This document shows positions 1 to 8,797 of a DNA stretch of 64,000 nt, in pieces. The position numbers were made by a program, and so were the translations under genes. The notes beneath the pieces were generated by a model. The model was not told the origin of the DNA, made no database searches, and saw only the letters and a program-made list of their open reading frames with translations. Where the stretch lies: contig CANNIZ010000023.1 in NCBI GenBank assembly GCA_947505245.1, forward strand, positions 1-64,000, read 5' to 3'. Numbering within the stretch: the first letter of the stretch is position 1; each line of letters starts with the position of its first letter. Source of the DNA: Pseudomonadota bacterium (GTDB taxonomy: Bacteria > Myxococcota_A > UBA796 > GCA-2862545).

Positions 1-416
1 CCAGGGGCATGGATCGCGCGCGCGACCACCGCCTCGCCGCGCGGGTCCTCGTCGCCTTCGAACACGTCGACGCGGGCCTCGAGTCCGTGCCGGCGTGGGG
101 CATCGACGCCGATCCGCTACGCACGGCGCTCGGCGGCTCCATGTTCGCGGTCGTCGAGCAGGGCCCCGTATCCGGTGCGCTTCGCGGCGACCTCACGCGC
201 TACGATGGCTCCGCGACGCGGATGACCGGGTTTGGCGCCGTCGGCCTCGCGTTGCCGTTCAACGCTGAAAGCCCGCCCGCACATGCATGGCTCGGCGTGG
301 AGCGCGGCCACGACGATGCCGCCGCAGCACCCCTCGCCGGCGCCGACGCGCTCGCGAACTGGACGTCCTTGTTCCTGATCATCGACACCCACCTCGTCCA
401 TCCGGAGGCGCCGTGA
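1..416 (+). CDS. hypothetical protein, probably 5'-truncated by the window edge
   Basis: The reading frame is open from the first bases of the window and stops at 414-416. An ATG at position 9 would give 135 residues, but the frame continues upstream of it, so this is probably the C-terminal part of a longer protein. It is mildly hydrophobic and Ala/Gly-rich, ending in an 'NWTSLFLIIDTH' stretch. I recognise no domain, signal peptide or catalytic motif. Its stop overlaps the GTG start of the next gene in a GTGA junction, so the two are probably co-transcribed. Function unknown. Confidence 0.55.
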   Translation, partial: RGMDRARDHRLAARVLVAFEHVDAGLESVPAWGIDADPLRTALGGSMFAVVEQGPVSGALRGDLTRYDGSATRMTGFGAVGLALPFNAESPPAHAWLGVERGHDDAAAAPLAGADALANWTSLFLIIDTHLVHPEAP

Positions 417-940
417 AGTCCCTCGCTCTGCCCCTGCTCGCCATGCTCACCTCCGTCGCCTGCAGCGAGGCCGCACCCCTGGGCGGTGACAGCGACACCT
501 CCGGAGAGACCGGCGTCGTCGACACGACCGAGCCCGTCGGTCGCGTGCAGCTCAACGAGGTCTCGGCGTCCGGCGACTTCGTCAACGACGACGCCGGCGA
601 CCCCGGTGAGGACTGGATCGAGCTCGCCGTATTCGACGGTCCCGTCGACCTCGGCGGGTACTCGCTGACCGACGGCTCGGCCGACCCGTGGCCGCTGCCG
701 CCGATCCAGGTCGAACCGGGAACGTACCGGATGGTGTGGTGTGACGACGACAGCTCCCAGGGCGCCTGGCACGCGTCGTTCAAGCTCTCGGCCACCGGCG
801 AACACCTCGTCCTCGCCTCGGCCGACGGCCCCGTGGACGAGACGACGATGCCCGCCGCGCAGGACGGTTTGACCTGGTCGCGCGACGCGGCCGGGGGCGC
901 CTGGGCCTACGCGGACCCGACGCCGGCCGCAGCCAACTGA
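413..940 (+). CDS. lipoprotein with lamin-tail-like (LTD) domain
   Basis: The GTG start at 413 overlaps the upstream TGA. The frame is open further upstream, but the downstream GTG is preferred because it is followed at once by a Lys, a hydrophobic stretch and a lipobox-like 'TSVAC', giving a 175-residue lipoprotein. After a Ser/Thr/Asp-rich linker, residues about 45-165 match the lamin-tail domain pattern: 'QLNEVSASGDFVND', then 'DWIELAV', 'VDLGGYSLTDG' and a late 'LVLASADG'. LTD domains occur on secreted and surface proteins and are thought to mediate binding. The MarC gene converges from the other strand four bases after the stop. The domain call is confident; the ligand is unknown. Confidence 0.8.
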   Translation: MKSLALPLLAMLTSVACSEAAPLGGDSDTSGETGVVDTTEPVGRVQLNEVSASGDFVNDDAGDPGEDWIELAVFDGPVDLGGYSLTDGSADPWPLPPIQVEPGTYRMVWCDDDSSQGAWHASFKLSATGEHLVLASADGPVDETTMPAAQDGLTWSRDAAGGAWAYADPTPAAAN

Positions 941-944
941 GGCC

Positions 945-1580
945 TCACTTTCCCACGAGCGCCGGAAACGCCTCGCCGAGCCCGGACATCATGAACTGCA
1001 CGGCCAAGGCGGCGAGCAACAGCCCGGCGATCCGCAGAAACACCGCCTTCCCGGTGGCGCCGAGCAGGTGATCGATCCGGGTGGCGGCGTGCAGCGAGCC
1101 CCACGACAACAGCGACGTGAGCACGATGCTCCCGAGGATGGCGACCGTCTGCCAGGCCTCCGTCGCGTCCGCCGCGAGCACCATCACGGTCGCGATCGAG
1201 CCGGGCCCGGTGAGCAGCGGAACCCCGAGCGGGACGATCGCGATGTCGTCCTTCGCCTGGCCCTCCTTCACCTCTTCGCCGGACGTGCGCGTCGACGCTG
1301 AGTGGCTTCGGAGCTGATCGAGCGACGTGAGCAACAACAGCAGCCCGCCCGCGACCTTGAAGGCCGGCAAGGTCAGGCCGAACAACCGAAACACCAGCGT
1401 GCCGGCGAGCGTGAACAACACGAGCACGCCGCCCGACACGAGCGCCGCGCGAAACGCCATGCTCGATCGCTTGGTGTCATCATCCTGCGGCGTCATCGCC
1501 AGGAAGATCGGCACGACCGCGATCGGATCGACGACGAAGAAGATCGCCGAAAACGTCGCGAGCAGGTACGGAGCGACCAT
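945..1580 (-). CDS. MarC family integral membrane protein
   Basis: This is a 211-residue protein with about six transmembrane helices. It opens with 'ATFSAIFFVVDPIAVVPIFL', the typical first helix of the MarC/YchE/YhgN family (normally 200-220 residues, transported substrate uncertain). A 'PLLTGPGSIATVMVL' segment near residue 120 is the second family signature. An Arg/Ser/Glu-rich cytosolic loop lies between them. The ATG shares one base with the stop of the upstream lipase-like gene (TGATG), so it is the last gene of the long minus-strand run that begins at 10684. Being in a run with PHA and lipid genes does not show that it takes part in them. Confidence 0.88.
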   Translation of the reverse strand: MVAPYLLATFSAIFFVVDPIAVVPIFLAMTPQDDDTKRSSMAFRAALVSGGVLVLFTLAGTLVFRLFGLTLPAFKVAGGLLLLLTSLDQLRSHSASTRTSGEEVKEGQAKDDIAIVPLGVPLLTGPGSIATVMVLAADATEAWQTVAILGSIVLTSLLSWGSLHAATRIDHLLGATGKAVFLRIAGLLLAALAVQFMMSGLGEAFPALVGK

Positions 1581-3280
1581 CAGCTCAGTCTACGTCGGCG
1601 CCCCGCGAGCAGCACGAAACCAGCCAATCCGAGACCGACCACGCCCTCGCGGCCGGTCGAACACCCCCCGCACGGCCGCGCGAACGGCCGCCCGGTGTCG
1701 GTGTCATCGGTCGGATCCGTGTCCGTCGGATCCGTGTCCCCGGTGTCGGGGAGCACGTCGTCCGCGAGCGCGTCCTCGACCCAGCCGATCGTGTCGGCCT
1801 CGACGTACCGCTTGCCCACGCCGCGCATCCACACGTCCGCTACGGTGCCGTCCTGCGCGCTGTCGATCAGCAGGTTCCCAGTGATCGGGCTCGCGTACAG
1901 CAGGTCCAGGTGCGAAAGGTTCGCCGTCTTCGTACCAGCGATCACAGCACCCCGCTCCACGATCGCGCGCTCATCGAGGGCGGACGTCTCGAACACCAGC
2001 CCGTCCGACACGCCGGTGACCTCGCCCAACACGAGCATTCCGCGTCGCAGGCCGTCGAGCTCGTCCGCGTCGGCCGATACCGGGACGTCGTGCGCGGAGA
2101 TGTCCGCGAGCAGGCCGGCCCAGTCGTCCTCGGTGATGCCCATCGACGCCCAGGTCGACGCGAGCGTCGCGTCGCCGTTCGGCATCAGCGGGTTCTGGCC
2201 GGCGAGCAGCCACACCGCGACGTTGGGATCGACGCCCACGCCGCGCAGGTGGGCGATCAGATCCCCGCCGGCGAGGATGGCGGCGTCGATGCCGTCGCTG
2301 TGCGACATCGTGCCGTTGCCGAGGACGCCGACGCCCCCTTCGTACGTCGTGTAGTTGTCGACCTGGACCGTCGAATAGCCGCCGAGCCACGACATCGTCC
2401 AAGGCAGGTCGTAGTCCTGACGCGCGAGCAGCTGGCGCTGGCCCGGGAACGGGTCGCCGTGGTCGGGCAGGAAGTCCTGACCGCGCAGGTCCGTGCTCAC
2501 CAGCGGGAGCGCGGTCGTGCTCGGGTAGTACGTCGACCACGACGCTGGAGCCAACGTGGTCGCGGGGTCGAGGGCCGCGAGGTTGTTCGCGGACCAGCGG
2601 TAGGCCGTGTCGATGCCGCCGAGCGGCGTCGCGATCAACACGAGGTTGCGCACGTCTTCGCGATACGGCGTGCCGACCTGCTCGTAACGCTGCGCCGCAA
2701 CATTCGTTCCCCAGTCCGTGTTCGCCGCGTTCGACGCGTACACCACCGCCGAGATCCCGCCCTTGCTGTGCGCGACGAGGTCGACCTGTGAGGCGCCCGT
2801 CTTCTGCTTGATCACCGCGATCGCGTCGGCGATCGACTCGGCCTGTTCGAACACGTCGCCGTGCGGGTGAGCGAACGTGAGCGCGTACACCGGTCGGTTC
2901 AGCCGATCCTCGTGGATCGCCATCGTGATGAAGCCGCGCGAGGCGTTGTCGCCGGCACCGGGCACAAACAGGATCGGCGTGCCGTGCGCGACCAGCTCCG
3001 ACGGGCCGGTGTGCAGCAGGAACGAGCCCGTCTCGGGCTTGGAGCTGCCGAACGCGGTGGCGATCCACGGCGAGTACGAGGTGTCATGCCAGGCTGCAGC
3101 ATCCGTGTACTCGCGCACGCCGAACAACGTGTCGTCGGGGTCCTGCCACCGCTCGAGGCGCGCCCACAGCTTGGTCGCGCCGTCCTGCGTGAACGTCTCG
3201 TCCCCGGTCGACGACCACACGGGCTCCGTCGCGTCGAACGCGCCCGTCGCGTGGGCGATGCTGCAAAGCAACACGATCAT
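1580..3280 (-). CDS. secreted lipase-like alpha/beta hydrolase with MYXO-CTERM-like tail
   Basis: The protein has 566 residues. A very short signal peptide ('MIVLLCSIAHA') is followed by an alpha/beta hydrolase domain: an oxyanion-region 'PILFVPGAGDN' at 102-112 and a nucleophile elbow 'VAHSKGG' with Ser172. The fold resembles lipase/PGAP1-type esterases that act on lipids or esters. The last 60 residues are an Asp/Thr-Pro repeat linker, a 'PCGGCSTG' Cys motif, a hydrophobic helix and an Arg-rich end, the layout of MYXO-CTERM sorting tails, which suggests surface anchoring. Its ATG overlaps the stop of the upstream hydrolase by four bases. The substrate is not readable from sequence; the PHA context makes an ester or lipid substrate attractive but unproven. 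Confidence 0.78.
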   Translation of the reverse strand: MIVLLCSIAHATGAFDATEPVWSSTGDETFTQDGATKLWARLERWQDPDDTLFGVREYTDAAAWHDTSYSPWIATAFGSSKPETGSFLLHTGPSELVAHGTPILFVPGAGDNASRGFITMAIHEDRLNRPVYALTFAHPHGDVFEQAESIADAIAVIKQKTGASQVDLVAHSKGGISAVVYASNAANTDWGTNVAAQRYEQVGTPYREDVRNLVLIATPLGGIDTAYRWSANNLAALDPATTLAPASWSTYYPSTTALPLVSTDLRGQDFLPDHGDPFPGQRQLLARQDYDLPWTMSWLGGYSTVQVDNYTTYEGGVGVLGNGTMSHSDGIDAAILAGGDLIAHLRGVGVDPNVAVWLLAGQNPLMPNGDATLASTWASMGITEDDWAGLLADISAHDVPVSADADELDGLRRGMLVLGEVTGVSDGLVFETSALDERAIVERGAVIAGTKTANLSHLDLLYASPITGNLLIDSAQDGTVADVWMRGVGKRYVEADTIGWVEDALADDVLPDTGDTDPTDTDPTDDTDTGRPFARPCGGCSTGREGVVGLGLAGFVLLAGRRRRLS

Positions 3281-4212
3281 CGGAGGCTCCGGAGAAAGGT
3301 GTCGACCGCGTCGTTCCAGGCGTCCGGTGCGTCATGGTGAACCGTATGGCCGGCCGCGGGGATCATCACCAGCTCGCTGCCGTCAATCGCGTCGTGACCG
3401 ATGTCCGCGATGCCCTTCGTGCGGCCGCCGTGCAGGATCGGGTTCGGGATCATGTGGTCGTCGCTGCCGAACACGATCAGCGTGGGAACCTTGATCTCGC
3501 CCAGGCGATCAAGGACCGGGAAGTTCATCATGCCGTTCACGCTGCGGCTCACCGCCACCGACGTGCCGCGGAATTCGGGCGTCTTGCCCATGCGCACGCG
3601 CTCCTCGAGGAGGCGCTCGACACCGGCATCGTTGACGTTGAACACCGCTTGCGTGAAGGCCATCCGCATCTCGATCTCGCTGGAATCGAGCGCGCGGGCC
3701 TCGTGCCAATACGAGCCCATCCACGCCTTCTCACCGGCGGTGAACGTCTCGAACCCCGCTGGCGCCGACAACACCAGCGCCGACACGCGACCCGGGTGGT
3801 TGAGCGCGAGCGTCATCGCGATCTGCCCGCCCATGCTGTGGCCTACGACCGTGGCGCGCGACGCGCCGACGACGTCCATCCAGTCGCTGACGAGATCCGC
3901 GTACCAGGGCGGCGTCATCGCGGCGTCCGGGCGTCCGGACGCGCCGTAGCCAGGCAGATCCAGCGCCAATACGCGGTGCGTCTTCGCGAAGTGCGGGAGC
4001 TGGTACTCCCAGTACGCGGTGTACGACGACAGGCCGTGGATGAACACGATCGGCGGCCCGTCTCCGCCGCTGTCCACGTACGCCACGTCGATGCCGTTCA
4101 CCTCGACGTGCTTGTAGGGGAGCGGCGACCACAGCTCAGACGGCGCCATCGGGCCAAGGTCCGCATACCGCGGCGCGCACGCCGCCATCGCGAGGAACAT
4201 CAACGGGTTCAC
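3277..4212 (-). CDS. alpha/beta hydrolase lipoprotein
   Basis: This is a 311-residue alpha/beta hydrolase. The GTG at 4212 shares one base with the upstream TAG; an internal ATG at 4200 is possible but leaves almost no signal peptide. Cys12 in 'FLAMAAC' is a plausible lipidation site. The fold is clear: 'IVFIHG' at 55-60 (oxyanion hole), 'DLPGYGASGRP' near 85-95, nucleophile Ser126 in 'VVGHSMGG', an acidic residue in 'FGSDDHMIP' and a C-terminal His in 'PAAGHTVHHD'. The family includes esterases, epoxide hydrolases and dehalogenases, so the reaction is open. It lies between a beta-barrel-like protein and a second, unrelated hydrolase in the PHA run. Confidence 0.82.
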   Translation of the reverse strand: MNPLMFLAMAACAPRYADLGPMAPSELWSPLPYKHVEVNGIDVAYVDSGGDGPPIVFIHGLSSYTAYWEYQLPHFAKTHRVLALDLPGYGASGRPDAAMTPPWYADLVSDWMDVVGASRATVVGHSMGGQIAMTLALNHPGRVSALVLSAPAGFETFTAGEKAWMGSYWHEARALDSSEIEMRMAFTQAVFNVNDAGVERLLEERVRMGKTPEFRGTSVAVSRSVNGMMNFPVLDRLGEIKVPTLIVFGSDDHMIPNPILHGGRTKGIADIGHDAIDGSELVMIPAAGHTVHHDAPDAWNDAVDTFLRSLR

Positions 4213-5732
4213 TAGAACACCACCCAGTCCAGAGACACGTAGGTTTCCCACGGCGACGACGTGAGCCCCGAGGCGGTCCCCGGAATCACGTACCCCACGT
4301 ACCATCCTATGTTGCATAGCAGCAATGGCTCTGCCACCACTTTTCCGTGGATCTCGGTTCCCCAGCCCTCGCCATCGGCGGTTGTTGCCGAGGCAACGCC
4401 ACCTGCAAGGGTCAGCCGGCCCGGGATCGGATCGTAGCCGGCCTCGACCGACGCCATGCGCACACCGCGACCGGCCCCCGACACATCCGAGACCACCGCT
4501 ACCATGCGGTTCACCGAGCGGGGATCGCTCATCAGCAACAGGCTGCCGTGCGTCGCCGGAACCGCGCCAGCCACGCCCCAGGAGTTCGCGGTGATCACAC
4601 CGGTGTAGGCGCCGCGATCGGGATCGTCGCCGCTCGTGAACAGCACCTCGCCGCGCACCACCGAGCCCTCCCCGGGCGCGTAGCGGTACCGGACCTCGCC
4701 GTCGGCGAGCAGGCCACGGACGGCGTAGTCCTGCACCACCGGCGCATAGATACGCCCGACGTTCGCGAGCACGACACCCGACGCGCCGACCTTGTCCGCG
4801 GTGAGGTCCGCGTTGTAGCTCGCGTCCGCGCCGAGCCACGCGATGTCCGCGTAGATCTGCGCGTCCTCGGGCCACGCGGCGCCATCGTACGGGTCGAGCC
4901 GCGGCCCGCCCTGAAGCTCCGACAAGGCCGACGTCGGGCCCGCGCCGAGCGAACCGACCGCGCCGCCCGTGCGGTCCTGCAGGTACCACGCGTGCAGGCC
5001 GACCTGGGTCGCATAGGCAGGGATGTACGCGACGTCGCCGACGAACAGCGTCAGATCGTCGGGCTCGGCCATTCCCTGCTCGTACAGGGTGAACGCGCCG
5101 GCGCGCCACCGGACCCGATCGCCCCAGTCGTCGTGCATGCGGCCATACACCGACAGGCCCGAGGCCTCGCTCCCGAGCACCATCAGGCGCCCGCCGCTGC
5201 GCAGCAAACCGTCGGGCCCACCGGCCGTCGGGTCCGTCACCGAGTCGCCGACGAACTGCAGGCCTGCCATGACGTGCAGCGAGTGCGCCCCGTACTTTGG
5301 CCGGAAGCCCGCATACAGGCGCCGCGTCTGCAGGTTCACCATGTCGCCGCCGAACGCGCCGCCGGTGTTTCCACCCGTGCCGTAGCTGCGGTCACCGAAC
5401 GCGAAGTCGACCTCGAACGCCGCCGCCAATTCCGCGTTGCCGTTCAACACCGTCGGGCGGTACGTAAAGAAGCCGCCGACGCGCTCCTCCGTCACTGCGG
5501 ACAACACGGAGGGATCGGCGATCACGCCGTTCGTCCCACCGAGCCGACCGACGACCTGGCCATCGAGGAACGGGTTGGTGGACGCGAGGTTCGACGCGGT
5601 CGCGCGCGCCTGCACCAGGCCGAGGAACGTGAACCCTCCGGGCGGCGGCTGGTGCGGCTCGACGACCTGGCTCTCCGCTGGCGCGCCCGGCTCCACCGCC
5701 AGCGCGTTGATTGCTGCAATGCACAACCACAT
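4212..5732 (-). CDS. putative outer membrane beta-barrel protein
   Basis: This is a 506-residue protein. The ATG at 5732 overlaps the upstream TGA (TGATG) and is followed by a short signal peptide ending near 'INALA'. The mature part has no long hydrophobic helices. It is built of short alternating stretches with aromatic residues ('RRLYAGFRPKYG', 'GLSVYGRMHDDWGDRVRW', 'DGEVRYRYAPG'), and it ends in 'TYVSLDWVVF', with a terminal Phe as in many outer membrane barrels. It resembles alginate-porin-like proteins in general style, but I cannot assign a family. Its position between lipoproteins and hydrolases in the PHA run fits an outer-membrane channel for a hydrophobic or ester substrate; this is inference. 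Confidence 0.68.
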   Translation of the reverse strand: MWLCIAAINALAVEPGAPAESQVVEPHQPPPGGFTFLGLVQARATASNLASTNPFLDGQVVGRLGGTNGVIADPSVLSAVTEERVGGFFTYRPTVLNGNAELAAAFEVDFAFGDRSYGTGGNTGGAFGGDMVNLQTRRLYAGFRPKYGAHSLHVMAGLQFVGDSVTDPTAGGPDGLLRSGGRLMVLGSEASGLSVYGRMHDDWGDRVRWRAGAFTLYEQGMAEPDDLTLFVGDVAYIPAYATQVGLHAWYLQDRTGGAVGSLGAGPTSALSELQGGPRLDPYDGAAWPEDAQIYADIAWLGADASYNADLTADKVGASGVVLANVGRIYAPVVQDYAVRGLLADGEVRYRYAPGEGSVVRGEVLFTSGDDPDRGAYTGVITANSWGVAGAVPATHGSLLLMSDPRSVNRMVAVVSDVSGAGRGVRMASVEAGYDPIPGRLTLAGGVASATTADGEGWGTEIHGKVVAEPLLLCNIGWYVGYVIPGTASGLTSSPWETYVSLDWVVF

Positions 5733-6241
5733 CAACGTCTCCGATACGTCTGAACGTTGATGCCTTCGTCCATGTTTGGCCCTGACGTGCTGCCGAAGCC
5801 CAACGCCGACGTGGGCGGCACAAATTCGTTCACGGGCGAGGTCGGCACGATCTCGTAGGTGAGCACATCCCCCGCGACCCTGTAAATCCCCTCCGCGAGC
5901 GCCTCTTGCGGCTGGAGCTGGTGCAGCTCGATCCAAGCGGGATCCGTGCCCTCATCGGTCGTGTACGTGCCCGTGAGCGTGTACGTGTCGCCCGCCGTCA
6001 CCACGGCGTCTACGCGATACGTGCCGTCACCGTGGAACAAGGCGTCCACGTGCGCGTAGTTGAACGGATCGCCCGCGAACAGCGGCGACAAGTCCGCCCC
6101 CTCGGAACGCCAATTCCCGACCAAGCCGTCGCCGGACGAGGTGTCGCTCGTGTCGGTGGTATCAACCGACGTGTCCGGCACGTAGTCGTCGCCGTTCCAG
6201 TCGTCTGGGGCGCACGCGAGGAGGATTCCGAAGACGATCAT
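5732..6241 (-). CDS. small lipoprotein of unknown function
   Basis: This is a 169-residue protein with the short lipoprotein signal 'MIVFGILLAC' and no basic n-region. A Thr/Asp-rich linker follows, then a compact domain beginning 'LVGNWRSEGADLSPLF', which looks like a lipocalin-type or 'GxW' small beta-barrel seen in many lipoproteins that report a 'lack of fit' value. No catalytic residues are evident. The ATG overlaps the acyl-CoA synthetase stop in an ATGA junction, and the next gene starts on its stop, so it belongs to the same transcript. Probably faces the periplasm or the cell surface. Function unknown. Confidence 0.75.
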   Translation of the reverse strand: MIVFGILLACAPDDWNGDDYVPDTSVDTTDTSDTSSGDGLVGNWRSEGADLSPLFAGDPFNYAHVDALFHGDGTYRVDAVVTAGDTYTLTGTYTTDEGTDPAWIELHQLQPQEALAEGIYRVAGDVLTYEIVPTSPVNEFVPPTSALGFGSTSGPNMDEGINVQTYRRR

Positions 6242-7695
6242 GAGCGCCCCACCGACTTCAACGCGACCTTGTCGATCTTTCCCGAAGCCGTGCGCGGCAG
6301 CGCGTCCATCGCGACGATGCGCTTCGGCTGCTTGAACCGCGCGAGGCGACCCTGGAGGAACGTCGCGAGGCCGACCGTATCGATCACCTCACCGGGCCGC
6401 GCCTCGACGAACGCGTGCCCGATCTCGCCCCACTTATCGTCGGGAACCCCGATCACCGCGGCGTGAGCGACGGACGGGAACTGCGAGATCACCATCTCGA
6501 CCTCGGCCGGGTACACGTTCTCGCCGCCCGATTTGTACATCTCCTTCAGCCGCCCGCGAACCCAGAAGAAGCCGTCGGCGTCGCGCGCGAGCACGTCGCC
6601 GGTCTTGAACCAGGGTCCGTCGAAAGACGCGGCCGTCGCCTTGTCGTCGCGGAAGTAGCCGCTGAACACGGCGGGCCCGGCGAATTGCAGCTCACCCGGC
6701 TCGTCCACGGCGGCCTCCGTCCCGTCCGGACGCGCGATCCGCGCCGCGACGTGATGGATGGGGAGGCCCACCGAACCGAGCTTCTCGCGCACGCGCGACG
6801 GCGGCATCGAGAAGCAATTCGGGCCGACCTCCGTCATGCCGAACCCTTGCCGGAGCGGGATCCCGCGGTCGAGGTACCGGCCGAGCAGCGTGCTCGACAG
6901 CGCCTGACCGCCGCACAACGCGTCGCGCACGGTGTGCAGGTCCGAGGTGTCGAACGCCGGGTGATCCGCGAGCATCTGGAAGATCGTCGGTACGCCCATC
7001 AGCAGCGTGACGCCCTCCGTCGCGATCAGGTGAAGCGACTCGGCGGGATCGACCCCGCGCGTCAGCACCACGCGCCCGCCGCGGTGCAGCAACGGCGTGG
7101 TCAGGCAGTTCAGCCCGCCAGTGTGGAACAGCGGCGTGAACGTGAGCGTGGTGTCCGCCGGCGTCAGATCGCACGCCATCGTCGTGTTCAGCGCGTTCCA
7201 ATGCAGCTGCCCGTGCGACAGCAACGCGCCCTTCGGCTTCCCCGACGAGCCCGAGGTGTACATCAGCACCCACGGCGCGTCGAGCGGGCTCCCCTGGCCG
7301 TCCAACGCCCGCTCACCAGGCCCGTCGTCGAGCGCGAGCGAGTCGAGGTGCAGCACGTCGCGATGGGTCGCGTCGGTGAACAACACGCGCGGCTCGGCGT
7401 TCCCGAGCTGCCACGACAGCTCCTCGGGAGATAGCCGCCAGTTCATCGGGAACAGCACCGCGCCAAGGTCCGCGCAGGCGAACAACAGCGCGAGCGTCTC
7501 GCCGCGGTTGTGCGCAAGAACCGCCACGCGATCCCCACGCACCACGCCGTGCTGCGCGAGCCGCCCCGCCCACCGGCGCGCCTCTTGCTGCAGCGCAGCA
7601 TAGGTCCACCGCCGCCCGGTCGACACGTCGAACAGCGCCTCCGCGTCGGGGCGGAAGCGCGCGTGCATCGCGAGCCAGTCGGAGGTGGCTTTCAT
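6238..7695 (-). CDS. AMP-binding acyl-CoA synthetase / ligase
   Basis: This 485-residue protein belongs to the ANL adenylate-forming superfamily. The ATP-binding loop 'YTSGSSGKPKGA' is near residue 146, the 'GFGMTE' motif is mid-protein, 'YFRDDKATAASFDGPWFKTGD' resembles the A8 region, and the C-terminal 'PRTASGKIDK' holds the catalytic Lys. These enzymes convert a carboxylic acid, ATP and CoA to acyl-CoA, AMP and pyrophosphate. The chain specificity cannot be read from sequence; the best matches by eye are medium- or long-chain fatty acyl and cyclohexanecarboxylate/benzoate-type ligases. It lies 13 bases after a PHA synthase gene, so it may feed acyl-CoA into storage polymer. Family assignment is secure. 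Confidence 0.9.
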   Translation of the reverse strand: MKATSDWLAMHARFRPDAEALFDVSTGRRWTYAALQQEARRWAGRLAQHGVVRGDRVAVLAHNRGETLALLFACADLGAVLFPMNWRLSPEELSWQLGNAEPRVLFTDATHRDVLHLDSLALDDGPGERALDGQGSPLDAPWVLMYTSGSSGKPKGALLSHGQLHWNALNTTMACDLTPADTTLTFTPLFHTGGLNCLTTPLLHRGGRVVLTRGVDPAESLHLIATEGVTLLMGVPTIFQMLADHPAFDTSDLHTVRDALCGGQALSSTLLGRYLDRGIPLRQGFGMTEVGPNCFSMPPSRVREKLGSVGLPIHHVAARIARPDGTEAAVDEPGELQFAGPAVFSGYFRDDKATAASFDGPWFKTGDVLARDADGFFWVRGRLKEMYKSGGENVYPAEVEMVISQFPSVAHAAVIGVPDDKWGEIGHAFVEARPGEVIDTVGLATFLQGRLARFKQPKRIVAMDALPRTASGKIDKVALKSVGRS

Positions 7696-7708
7696 GGAGT
7701 ATTCGTCC

Positions 7709-8797
7709 TCATTCGGGCTGGATGCCCCGGAACCAGCGGTCGAGCAGCGGGTAGAAAAGCTTCGGGCCGGCCGACGACACGACCACGCCGATGTGTCCGG
7801 TGGGCAACGTCACCGACTTCGCGTTGGCGCCGATCGCGTCCACCATCGGAAGCACCGCCTCCTTCGGGGAGATGAAGTCGCCGTCACACGCGACCACCAG
7901 CGTGCGGCACGCGATGGCCGACAGCAGCACCGGCTGGCCCCTGACCTCCCAGGTCCCCTTGGTGAGCCGATCTTCGTGGTACCCCATCTTTACGAACTCC
8001 TTGGCGAACGCGCCGGTCATCGGCACGGTGTCGTCCAGCCAGACCTCGCGCGCGAGCGTCGACGCGAGGCGTTTGTGGTCCTTGGACGCCGCGTCCACGC
8101 CCTTGTTCTTCGTCCAGTTCCCCATCGGATCGAGCAGCCGGAACGCCGGCTTGAGCACGTCCACCGGGACGAGGCCGTCGCCGTCGATCGCCTCGTCCAC
8201 ATCCAGGTGCAGCACCAGGTCGCGAAACCGCCCCCCTTCGGAGAACTTCGCAGGCGCCGCGAGCAGGCACAGCGACGCGACGCGCTCCGGGCGCAACGCG
8301 ACGTACATCGCCGCGAGCGTGCCGCCCTGGCAGTAGCCGAACACGTGCGCCTGCTTCGAGCGCGCGTGGCGGCAGATCCGCTCGATGCTGCGATGCAGCA
8401 AATCGAGCAACACATACGCGACGTCTTCTGCCGCATCTTCGGGACCGGGGACGCCCCAGTCGACGAGGTAGGTCGGGTGCCCCTTTGCGGCGAGGGCTTC
8501 CACGACCGAGCGGCCCGGCTCGAGGTCGAGCACGTAGGCGCGGTTGATGAGGGACGGGATCAGCGCGACCGGCAGCGCGTCTCCGTCACCTTCGTAGTCG
8601 CCCGTCGGCGCGTAGTAGCGCACCACGAGCTTGTCGTGGGTGTGGATGATCTCGTGCGGCGTCTGCCCCACGGGCGGTCGCGGCGCTGTCGCAAGCACGA
8701 ACGCTCCGCGCCGGATGCGCTCCACCTCATCGAGGCCCTCGTACGGAGCGACGAGGGCGCCGACGAAGGCGAAGGGATCCGGCACGGCGCCTTTCAC
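7709..8797 (-). CDS. phaC: class III poly(hydroxyalkanoate) synthase PhaC, first paralogue
   Basis: This 362-residue protein starts with a GTG at 8797 inside a GTGA overlap with the upstream phaC. It has the PhaC lipase-like box with a Cys nucleophile, 'FGYCQGG' (Cys156), an Asp in 'VACDGDFISP' and a His in 'LPTGHIGVVVSS', the catalytic triad of PHA synthases. The length matches class III PhaC (about 355 residues), which normally works with PhaE. It polymerises (R)-3-hydroxyacyl-CoA into PHA on cytoplasmic granules. The N-terminal 'GQTPHEIIHTHDKLVVRYYAP' is the usual start of the class III core. It is clearly a paralogue of the gene directly upstream. Confidence 0.9.
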   Translation of the reverse strand: MKGAVPDPFAFVGALVAPYEGLDEVERIRRGAFVLATAPRPPVGQTPHEIIHTHDKLVVRYYAPTGDYEGDGDALPVALIPSLINRAYVLDLEPGRSVVEALAAKGHPTYLVDWGVPGPEDAAEDVAYVLLDLLHRSIERICRHARSKQAHVFGYCQGGTLAAMYVALRPERVASLCLLAAPAKFSEGGRFRDLVLHLDVDEAIDGDGLVPVDVLKPAFRLLDPMGNWTKNKGVDAASKDHKRLASTLAREVWLDDTVPMTGAFAKEFVKMGYHEDRLTKGTWEVRGQPVLLSAIACRTLVVACDGDFISPKEAVLPMVDAIGANAKSVTLPTGHIGVVVSSAGPKLFYPLLDRWFRGIQPE